Below are positions 47,334 through 56,596 of a stretch of DNA of 64,000 nucleotides, piece by piece. The translations under genes were made by a program, and so were the position numbers. This DNA comes from Pseudomonas sp. UBA6562 (GTDB lineage: Bacteria > Pseudomonadota > Gammaproteobacteria > Pseudomonadales > Pseudomonadaceae). Location: assembly GCF_002434265.1 (NCBI RefSeq), contig NZ_DJJS01000001.1, forward strand, positions 339,139-403,138, in the 5' to 3' direction. Numbering within the stretch: position 1 is the first letter of the stretch; each line of letters opens with the position of its first letter. The notes beneath the pieces were generated by a model. That model saw nothing but the letters and a program-made list of their open reading frames with translations, had not been told where the DNA came from and did no database searches.

Positions 47334-48950
47334 TCAAGCCTGGTGCGCACCGAGCATTGCAGTGGCCACCGCCTCGGCGATGCGAATACCGTCGACGCCT
47401 GCCGAAAGAATGCCCCCCGCATAACCGGCCCCTTCACCCGCCGGGAACAGGCCCTTGAGGTTGACGCTCTGGAAATCCAGGCCGCGGGTGATGCGCAGCG
47501 GCGAAGAGGTGCGCGTTTCCAGACCGGTCAATACCGCGTCGTGCAGGCTATAGCCCTTGATCTGTCGCTCGAAGGCCGGTAACGCCTCGCGGATCGCTTC
47601 GATGGCGAAGGCCGGCAGGCTCGTCGCCAGATCGCCCAGGGTGACGCCGGGTTTGTAGGACGGCTCGACACTGCCCAGCGCCGTCGACGGCCGGCCTGCG
47701 ATGAAGTCCCCGACCAATTGCGCCGGTGCCTGATAGTTGCGACCGCCCATCTCATAGGCCAGTGTTTCGAGGCGTTCCTGCAACTCGATGCCGGCCAATG
47801 GTCCGCCTGGGTAGTCACGCTCTGGATCGATACCGACCACCAGCCCCGAGTTGGCGTTGCGTTCGTTACGCGAGTACTGGCTCATTCCGTTGGTGACGAC
47901 CCGTCCTGGCTCGCTGGTCGCAGCCACTACGGTACCGCCAGGGCACATGCAGAAGCTGTAGACCGAACGGCCATTCTTGGCGTGGTAGACCAGTTTGTAA
48001 TCCGCAGCGCCCAGTTTCGGGTGGCCGGCATACTTGCCCAGGCGCGCCTTATCGATGAGCGTCTGCGGGTGCTCGATACGAAAGCCCACGGAGAACGGCT
48101 TGGCCTCCATGAACACACCCTTGGCGTGCAGCATGCGGAAGGTGTCGCGGGCACTATGGCCCAAGGCCAGAACTACATGCCGCGACAGCAGCTGCTCGCC
48201 GCTTTCCAGCACCACGCCCGCCAGCTGGTCGCCTTCGATCAGCAGGTCGCTGACTTTTTGCTCGAAGCGCACTTCGCCGCCCAAGGCGATGATCTCCTGA
48301 CGCATGGTCTCGACCATGCCGGTCAGACGGAAGGTGCCGATGTGCGGCTTGTTGATGTAGAGAATCTCGTCCGGCGCGCCGGCCTTGACGAACTCTTCCA
48401 GCACCTTGCGGCCGTGGTGCAAGGGGTCTTTGATCTGGCTGTACAGCTTGCCGTCGGAGAACGTGCCCGCACCGCCTTCGCCGAACTGCACGTTGGACTC
48501 GGGGTTGAGTTCGCTCTTGCGCCACAGGCCCCAGGTGTCCTTGGTGCGCTGGCGCACTTCCTTGCCACGCTCCAGCACGATGGGCTTGAAGCCCATCTGC
48601 GCCAGTAGCAGCGCAGCAAAAATGCCACAAGGCCCGAATCCCACGACCAAGGGGCGTTCCTCGAGCTCGCTGGGCGCATGGCCGACGTATTGGTAGGTCA
48701 CTTCCGGCGCCGGGCCGACGTTGCGGTCGTCCTCGAACCTGCGTAGCAGCTCGGCTTCGTTGCTGGTCTCCAGGTCGATGGTGTAGATGAACAGCAGCTC
48801 GCTGTTCTTCTTGCGCGCATCGTAGCTGCGCTTGAATAGCGTGAAGCCGAGCAGTTGTTCATCGGCGATGTCCAGGCGCTGCACGATGGCTTCGCGCAGC
48901 GCTTCATCGGGATGATCCAGGGGCAGCTTCAGTTCGTTGATTCGTAGCAT
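47334..48950 (-). CDS. FAD-dependent oxidoreductase (COG2509 type)
   Basis: 538 aa. N-terminal ~90-residue ferredoxin-like domain, then an FAD-binding motif RPLVVGFGPCGIFAALLLAQMG, VQFGEGGAGTFSDGKL, VVLALGHSARDTF, CMCPGGTVVAATSE, and a C-terminal GLFPAGEGAGYAGGILSAGVDGI. It matches the widespread uncharacterised flavoprotein dehydrogenase family; substrate unknown. Start MLRINELKL (48950) chosen over an ATG 12 bases upstream, because GGACC-type spacing fits better. Confidence 0.9.
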   Translation of the reverse strand: MLRINELKLPLDHPDEALREAIVQRLDIADEQLLGFTLFKRSYDARKKNSELLFIYTIDLETSNEAELLRRFEDDRNVGPAPEVTYQYVGHAPSELEERPLVVGFGPCGIFAALLLAQMGFKPIVLERGKEVRQRTKDTWGLWRKSELNPESNVQFGEGGAGTFSDGKLYSQIKDPLHHGRKVLEEFVKAGAPDEILYINKPHIGTFRLTGMVETMRQEIIALGGEVRFEQKVSDLLIEGDQLAGVVLESGEQLLSRHVVLALGHSARDTFRMLHAKGVFMEAKPFSVGFRIEHPQTLIDKARLGKYAGHPKLGAADYKLVYHAKNGRSVYSFCMCPGGTVVAATSEPGRVVTNGMSQYSRNERNANSGLVVGIDPERDYPGGPLAGIELQERLETLAYEMGGRNYQAPAQLVGDFIAGRPSTALGSVEPSYKPGVTLGDLATSLPAFAIEAIREALPAFERQIKGYSLHDAVLTGLETRTSSPLRITRGLDFQSVNLKGLFPAGEGAGYAGGILSAGVDGIRIAEAVATAMLGAHQA

Positions 48951-49054
48951 GACAAGGTCCACTCTCCCGGCCCGGGATGGCCGGCGGCTTTAAACAAACG
49001 GCGGAGTATAAGGGTTTCGCTGCCATCGCTGGCAGCGTAAACGCATCCTTCCGA

Positions 49055-49729
49055 TCAGTTGTCCCGCGCGCCGCCGAAGTAGCCGCAGCCCTGCAAGGTC
49101 TGGCCGTCGATGCGCAGCTCGGTGCGCAGGTGGCGAATGGCGCCGGTGGAAGGGTCGACGCAGCGCTGTGGGGCGGCCCACAGTTCCACATGTTGGCCAT
49201 TGGCCTCGCTGGTCAGGCTCAGGCCACCGCCGGGAATTTCCTCTTCGAGGAACGGCAAGGGCAGCGGCTCCTTGCCCGCGCGCTCGACGATCATGCCGCG
49301 GCCACTGGCCTTGACGTTCCAGTCGGGGGAGTGGCCCTCGGCGCGCAGGGTCAACTGCTTGAAATTAGGGTCCATACAGCCATCGCCCGCAGGCTCCAGG
49401 CGGTACAGGCGCTGCACGTCGAACTGCCCCTGGCTGTCGACCTGACGGCTACCGCCCAGGCGACCGCGCAAGTCGGCGAACAGCCGGGTCTTGGCGTCTG
49501 GCGCCAGGTTGTCGGCTTCCTGCAACAGGCCAGTGTTGCCAGCGTCGTTGACTACGAAACGACGGCTCTCGTTGCACGGCTGGAACAGCAGCTTGCCGTC
49601 GCTGGCGCTCAGCTCGCCTTGCAGGCGGGTACCGCCGACGTTCGGGTCGCTTGGGGGATCGGCCAGCAACTGGCAGCCGGCGAACAGCGGCAACAAGGCG
49701 GCGAGCAACAGCGTGGAAGTGGCGCGCAT
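49055..49729 (-). CDS. Putative lipoprotein of COG3650 type
   Basis: 224 aa. Signal peptide with lipobox LFAGC (Cys19), followed by a domain with GELSASDGKLLFQPCNESRRFVV, a middle RLYRLEPAGDGCMDPNF and a C-terminal ELWAAPQRCVDPSTGAIRHLRTELRIDGQTLQGCGYFGG. Four Cys could form disulfides in the periplasm. The final part resembles conserved lipoproteins of unknown function. It lies between two minus-strand loci with no coupling to either. Confidence 0.75.
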   Translation of the reverse strand: MRATSTLLLAALLPLFAGCQLLADPPSDPNVGGTRLQGELSASDGKLLFQPCNESRRFVVNDAGNTGLLQEADNLAPDAKTRLFADLRGRLGGSRQVDSQGQFDVQRLYRLEPAGDGCMDPNFKQLTLRAEGHSPDWNVKASGRGMIVERAGKEPLPLPFLEEEIPGGGLSLTSEANGQHVELWAAPQRCVDPSTGAIRHLRTELRIDGQTLQGCGYFGGARDN

Positions 49730-49824
49730 GGGTAGCTCCAGCGTTATGGCGAAAAGAGGGGCACGTTACCGAGCCAGAACGTCGAGCTCAAGGGGCGCTG
49801 GATTCATGGCAAAAAGGGTGGGCA

Positions 49825-49847
49825 GAAAAAAGGGCCCGAAGGCCCTT
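49825..49847 (-). terminator. Rho-independent terminator after braG
   Basis: AAGGGCC-CGAA-GGCCCTT stem-loop; on the minus strand it has a TTCG tetraloop followed by TTTTTT. It lies immediately past the last gene of the bra operon. Confidence 0.9.
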
Positions 49848-49850
49848 GGT

Positions 49851-50552
49851 TCAACCGCCCAGGTACGCGTCGCGCACTTTCGGGTCCACCAGCAGCGCCT
49901 CGCCCGTGCCCTGCATCACCACATGGCCGTTTTCCAGCACATAGGCGCGATCGGCCACTTTCAGCGCCTGGTTGGCGTTCTGTTCGACCAGGAATACCGT
50001 CACACCATCGCGGCGCAGCTGTTCGATGATGTCGAAGATCTGCTGGATGATGATCGGCGCCAGGCCCAGCGAGGGTTCGTCGAGCAGCAATAGCTTGGGC
50101 TTGCTCATCAACGCCCGACCGATGGCCAGCATCTGCTGTTCCCCGCCCGACATGGTGCCGCCGCGTTGCACGTAGCGTTCCTTTAGCCGCGGGAACAGGT
50201 GCAGCACCTTGTCGAGCTGCTCCTGGTAATCGCCCTTGTTGGTGAAGAAGCCGCCCATGGCCAGGTTCTCTTCCACCGTCAGGCGGGCGAACACGCGGCG
50301 GCCTTCGGGCACCACGGCGATGCTCTTGCGCATGATCAGCGAGGAGGGCTGGCCCACCAGCTCTTCACCCAGGTACTTGATGCTGCCGCTGTGGGCCTGA
50401 GGCGACCCGCACAACGTCATCAGCAGGGTCGACTTGCCCGCGCCGTTGGCGCCGATCAGGGTGACGATCTCGCCCTGGTTGATCTCGACGTTGACGCTGT
50501 GCAGCGCCTGGATCTTGCCGTAGAAGGTGGAAACGTTTTCGAACTTGAGCAT
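49851..50552 (-). CDS. braG: Branched-chain amino acid ABC transporter ATPase BraG/LivF
   Basis: 233 aa. Walker A GANGAGKST (about residues 34-42), signature MSGGEQQMLAIGRAL, Walker B PKLLLLDEPSLGLAPIIIQ, H-loop VEQNA. The short LivF form without the C-terminal extension. It energises leucine/isoleucine/valine uptake with BraF. It begins directly after the braF stop. Last gene of the operon, followed by a terminator. Confidence 0.95.
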   Translation of the reverse strand: MLKFENVSTFYGKIQALHSVNVEINQGEIVTLIGANGAGKSTLLMTLCGSPQAHSGSIKYLGEELVGQPSSLIMRKSIAVVPEGRRVFARLTVEENLAMGGFFTNKGDYQEQLDKVLHLFPRLKERYVQRGGTMSGGEQQMLAIGRALMSKPKLLLLDEPSLGLAPIIIQQIFDIIEQLRRDGVTVFLVEQNANQALKVADRAYVLENGHVVMQGTGEALLVDPKVRDAYLGG

Positions 50553-51316
50553 TTACGCCTCCCCCAGGTAGGCCTTGATCACGTCAGGATTGTCGCGAAT
50601 CGCTTCGGGCGTGCCGTCGGCCAAGGGCGTGCCCTGATTGATCACCACGATGTGGTCGGAAATGCTCATCACCAGTTTCATGTCGTGCTCGATCAGCAGC
50701 ACGGTCAGGTCATGGGATTCGCGCAGATAGCCGATCAGCGCCTTCAGGTCCTCGGTTTCCTTCGGGTTCAGGCCCGCAGCGGGCTCGTCGAGCATGATGA
50801 TGCGCGGCTGGGTCATCATGCAGCGGGCGATTTCCAGGCGCCGTTGCTGGCCGTAGGCGAGGGTGCCGGCGGTGCGGTTGGCGAATTCGGTCAGGTTGAC
50901 CTTGTCCAGCCAATAGGCCGCGCGCTCCATGGCCTCCTTTTCGCTGCGGCGAAAGCCTGGCGTCTTGAACAGACCGGCGAAGAAGTTGGTGTTCAAGTGA
51001 CGGTGCTGGGCGATCAGCAGGTTTTCCAGCGCGGTCATCTCCTTGAACAGGCGTACGTTCTGGAACGTGCGCACCACGCCCTTGCGGGCGATAAGATGGC
51101 CGGGCAAGCCCTGGATCGGCTGGCCGTCGAGCAGGATGCTGCCGCCGCTGGGCTTGTAGAAGCCCGTCAGGCAGTTGAAGACGGTGGTCTTGCCGGCCCC
51201 GTTCGGGCCGATCAGCGCCACTACCTGTTTTTCCTTGACGGTCAAGGCCACGCCGTTGACCGCCAACAAGCCGCCAAAGCGCATGCTCAAGCCGCTGACC
51301 TTCAGAATTTCGCGGC

Positions 51317-51320
<4 letters not shown>
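50553..51320 (-). CDS. braF: Branched-chain amino acid ABC transporter ATPase BraF/LivG
   Basis: 255 aa. Walker A GPNGAGKTTVFNCLTGFY, signature LAYGQQRRLEIARCMM, Walker B PRIIMLDEPAAGLNPKETE, LIEHDMKLVMSISDHI, and a C-terminal LivG extension GTPEAIRDNPDVIKAYLGEA. Start overlaps the braE stop (ATGA). Confidence 0.95.
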
Positions 51321-53493
<2,173 letters not shown>

Positions 53494-53665
53494 TGAAGCG
53501 CTCCTAAAAACCTGACGTGCATTCGCTGGCGGGGGATAACCCGGCACGCTTCATGGCCTGGGCGACGAAGACGGGCTTGGCCAGGGAACCGCGGGTGACG
53601 GTTTTAAGATTTTCAGGTGGGGGGTTGCCGGATCGCGGCAATCGGCCCATGAACCTCGTAAAACA

Positions 53666-53691
53666 AAGCCCACTGCTCGCACAGTGGGCTT
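53666..53691 (-). terminator. Terminator-like hairpin between braC and braD
   Basis: GCCCACTG / CAGTGGGC stem with a TGCGAG-type loop; read on the minus strand it is followed by TTTGTTTTACG. It lies 25 bases after the braC stop. Partial termination here would leave more binding protein than permease, as seen in many ABC operons. Confidence 0.75.
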
Positions 53692-53715
53692 GTGGGTCAA
53701 CCAGTGATCGGACCG

Positions 53716-54831
53716 TTACTGAGGGGACACTTCGGTTTTAGGCTTGCCGAAGTGCCATTCGTAGACCACGAACTTGAAGTCCTTCAGGTCGCCTTTGTCG
53801 TCGAAGGACAGTTCGCCGGTCGGCGTCTTGAAGGTGCCCTTGTGGATGGCTGCGGCCACTTTGTCGGTGTCGGCGCTGCCGGCTTGCTTGATGCCTTCGG
53901 CGATCACTTCCACGGCCGAGTAGGACGGGAACACGAACGGACCGCTCGGGTCTTTGTTGTCGGCCTTGATGGCGTCGACGATGGCCTTGTTCTCTGGGTC
54001 GGCGTCGAAGGATTTCGGCAGGGTCACCAGCAGGCCTTCCGAAGCGTTCTGGGCGATCTGCGAGATGGAGTCGTTGCCGACGCCTTCAGGCCCCATGAAC
54101 TTGGCTTTCAAGCCTTTTTCCTGAGCCTGGCGCAGAATCAGGCCCAGCTCTGGGTGGTAACCACCGTAGTAGACGAAGTCGACGTTGTTCTGCTTGAGCT
54201 TCTGGATGACCGAGGAGAAATCCTTGTCGCCGGCGTTGAGGCCTTCGAACACGGCGACCTTGGTGCCTTTGCTTTCGAGGGTCTGCTTGACCGCAGTGGC
54301 GATGCCCTCGCCGTACTGCTGCTTGTCGTGCAGCACCGCAACGACCTTGGGTTTGACGTGGTCGGCGATGTAGTTGCCCGCGGCCGGGCCCTGGGCGCTG
54401 TCCAGACCGATGGTGCGGAAGATCATCTTGTAGCCGCGGCTGGTGATTTCCGGGCTGGTGGCGGCCGGGGTGATCATGATCACGCCTTCGTCTTCGTAGA
54501 TGTCCGAAGCAGGTTGAGTGGAGCTGGAGCACAGGTGGCCGACCACGAACTTGACGCCATCGTTGACCACTTTGTTGGCGACGGCCACGGCCTGCTTGGG
54601 ATCGCACGCATCGTCGTATTCCTTGGCTTCGAGCATCTTGCCATCGATGCCGCCCTTGGCATTGATGTCCTTGATGGCCTGCTTGGCGCCTACGAACTGC
54701 ATGTCGCCGTACTGAGTGACAGGGCCGGTCTTGGGCCCGGCGATACCGATCTTGATGGTATCGGCAGCGAAGGAATGGCTGGCCACACCGGCCAGTACCA
54801 TTGCAGCGAACAGCTTGGAAATCTTGATCAT
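53716..54831 (-). CDS. braC: Branched-chain amino acid periplasmic binding protein BraC/LivK
   Basis: 371 aa. Sec signal peptide (KLFAAMVLAGVASHSFA-AD), then a type I periplasmic fold: IKIGIAGPKTGPVTQYGDMQFVGAKQAI, a small Cys loop between EYDDACDPKQAV and VVGHLCSSSTQPASDIY, and VFPSYSAVEVIAEGI. It delivers Leu/Ile/Val (and possibly Ala) to BraDEFG. First gene of the operon. A 357-base upstream region with a strong palindrome separates it from the divergent DUF2288 gene. Confidence 0.95.
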   Translation of the reverse strand: MIKISKLFAAMVLAGVASHSFAADTIKIGIAGPKTGPVTQYGDMQFVGAKQAIKDINAKGGIDGKMLEAKEYDDACDPKQAVAVANKVVNDGVKFVVGHLCSSSTQPASDIYEDEGVIMITPAATSPEITSRGYKMIFRTIGLDSAQGPAAGNYIADHVKPKVVAVLHDKQQYGEGIATAVKQTLESKGTKVAVFEGLNAGDKDFSSVIQKLKQNNVDFVYYGGYHPELGLILRQAQEKGLKAKFMGPEGVGNDSISQIAQNASEGLLVTLPKSFDADPENKAIVDAIKADNKDPSGPFVFPSYSAVEVIAEGIKQAGSADTDKVAAAIHKGTFKTPTGELSFDDKGDLKDFKFVVYEWHFGKPKTEVSPQ

Positions 54832-55188
54832 AGTGCTCCACTCATCCTGTTGTAATTTTTATAGTCCTGGCGGCCAGGGCTACAGACCGGCGCGAGGATT
54901 GCGGTGCGAGACTGCCACTGCAAGCCTTGCTTCCCCTGGAACATGCTCCGGAACTGTACCGGTACAGTGTAGAGCGCTGTTCGAGCGCTTGAAAAGCCGG
55001 CACAGCGCTTCGAATTCAGGGGGTGTCGCGTGATCGATACAAAGATATATAAACGCGCCATTGGGCTCTGCTGGTTGCCCGGTACACATACGCGTTCGAG
55101 GCCAATCGATCAATTACGTGTTTGAAACCAGGGTTTTCTGCAAAAATAGCGGCCTTTTTTCATCAGCCATTTTCAATGCAAGGGCCCC
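54832..55188. promoter_or_regulatory. 357-base braC upstream region with 16-base palindrome
   Basis: No gene is visible. Contains the perfect palindrome ACTGTACCGGTACAGT (54953-54968) and three copies of AGCGCT (starting 54973, 54984 and 55004) just beyond it. An AT-rich segment at 54850-54880 could hold the braC promoter on the minus strand. Lrp-type control of bra operons is known, but the palindrome does not look like an Lrp site. Confidence 0.55.
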
Positions 55189-55500
55189 ATGACCGATCAC
55201 ACAAGCACCCTCTATGCCAAATTGCTCGGCGAGACGGCAATCATCGAATGGAAAGCCTTGGAGCGCTTCTGGGCCAAAGGTGACCTGATTTGGGTCGCGC
55301 CCGAGCTCGATCTGATCGAAGTCGCCGCCGCGATGGCGCAAAACCATAGCGAACACGTGGCCAAATGGCGTTCTGATGGCACTGTTTCGGCCGTGTCGAG
55401 CGAGGTGGCGCTCAGCCTGCAAACCCGCGATCCAGAGATATGGGCAGTGGTGGTATCGCCTTTCGTTCTGATTCAGGAAAAGACTCGTAACAACAAGTGA
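55189..55500 (+). CDS. DUF2288 protein
   Basis: 103 aa small soluble protein: YAKLLGETAIIEWKALERFWAKGDLIWVAPELDLIEVAAAMAQNHS, WAVVVSPFVLIQEK. It matches the conserved DUF2288 family of unknown function. No cofactor motif is visible. Divergent from braC. Confidence 0.85.
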   Translation: MTDHTSTLYAKLLGETAIIEWKALERFWAKGDLIWVAPELDLIEVAAAMAQNHSEHVAKWRSDGTVSAVSSEVALSLQTRDPEIWAVVVSPFVLIQEKTRNNK

Positions 55501-55657
55501 TTTGTTTTGGTGCGAGGGCTTTGCGCTTGGCGCCATTTCAGGGCAATCCTGGTCGTGGCAAGGGTGCAGGTTGGTAACAACGCGTCGCCGCTTTGCACAC
55601 TGAGGTAACAACTTACGCAGGGCGTAATAACTTGCGAATCATCTCGAGGGGGTATCC

Positions 55658-56545
55658 ATGACTACTGCATTACCTTCATTGGGCTTTGCTGGCATCGGCC
55701 TGATGGGGTTGCCCATGTGCAAACGCCTGTTGGCAGCGGGTTATCCGCTGACGGTATGGAACCGCAGCCCTCGCAAGTGCGATGCATTGCTGGCGGCCGG
55801 TGCTCGTCTTGCCAGTACGCCCGCGCAGTTGTGCCAGGAAGCCGACATCGTCCTGACCTGCCTGGCGGACGTAGCGGCGGTGCGTGAGGTGGTGTTCGGC
55901 GCGCAGGGCCTCGCTTCGGCCGGGCGCGCCCATCAAGTGCTGGTAGACCTCTCGAGTGTCGAGCCGACAGCAACCCGTGAGATGGCCGCGGAACTCGCTG
56001 CCACTTGCGCCATGGCCTGGGTCGACGCTCCCGTGTCGGGCGGCGTGCAAGGCGCCCAGGCCGGCACCCTGGCGATCATGGTAGGGGGGGAAGCCGAACC
56101 GCTGCGGCGGGTGCGCGACGTTTTGCTGACCTTAGGCGAGCGCGTCACACACATGGGTGGGGTGGGGGCGGGGCAGGTGACCAAGGCCTGCAACCAGATG
56201 ATCGTGGCCTGCAATGCGCTGGTGATTGCCGAAGCCGTGGCCTTGGCCGAGCGTTCAGGGGTGGATGCGCGCTTGCTCGCGCAAGCCCTGGCTGGTGGCT
56301 TTGCCGATTCCAAACCTTTGCAGATCCTGGCGCCGCAAATGGCCGAAAATCGCTTCACGCCGGTCAAGTGGCACGTGCGGACTCTGCTCAAGGATCTGGA
56401 CGGCGCGGTGAAGCTTTCCCACGAACAGGGCTCGGCGACGCCAGTGAGCGGCTTGGCGGCGCAACTGATGCGGCTGCATGGTGGCAAGGGTCATCTGGAT
56501 CACGACCCTGCCACCCTGGTGCAGCTGTATCGCCAGAAATCCTGA
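55658..56545 (+). CDS. NAD(P)-dependent beta-hydroxyacid dehydrogenase
   Basis: 295 aa, 3-hydroxyisobutyrate dehydrogenase family (GarR/MmsB-like). Rossmann motif GFAGIGLMGLPMCKRLLAAGY, substrate-binding DAPVSGGVQGAQAGTLAIMVGG, catalytic Lys in GVGAGQVTKACNQMIVACN, and the C-terminal KDLDGAVKLSHEQG. The Arg in NRSP after the second strand favours NADP. Could be a tartronate semialdehyde reductase-like enzyme; the substrate cannot be assigned. Stands alone; convergent with rapA. Confidence 0.9.
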   Translation: MTTALPSLGFAGIGLMGLPMCKRLLAAGYPLTVWNRSPRKCDALLAAGARLASTPAQLCQEADIVLTCLADVAAVREVVFGAQGLASAGRAHQVLVDLSSVEPTATREMAAELAATCAMAWVDAPVSGGVQGAQAGTLAIMVGGEAEPLRRVRDVLLTLGERVTHMGGVGAGQVTKACNQMIVACNALVIAEAVALAERSGVDARLLAQALAGGFADSKPLQILAPQMAENRFTPVKWHVRTLLKDLDGAVKLSHEQGSATPVSGLAAQLMRLHGGKGHLDHDPATLVQLYRQKS

Positions 56546-56548
56546 GTC

Positions 56549-56582
56549 GGCCTATACGCGCTTGTAGTAGCGCGCATAGGCC
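56549..56582. terminator. Hairpin between convergent dehydrogenase and rapA
   Basis: GGCCTAT-A-CGCGC (from 56549) pairs with GCGCG-C-ATAGGCC (to 56582) around an 8-base loop, with one mismatch. No T-run. It sits in the 51-base gap between convergent genes and may act on both strands. Confidence 0.45.
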
Positions 56583-56596
56583 CAGCAGGGATCAGC

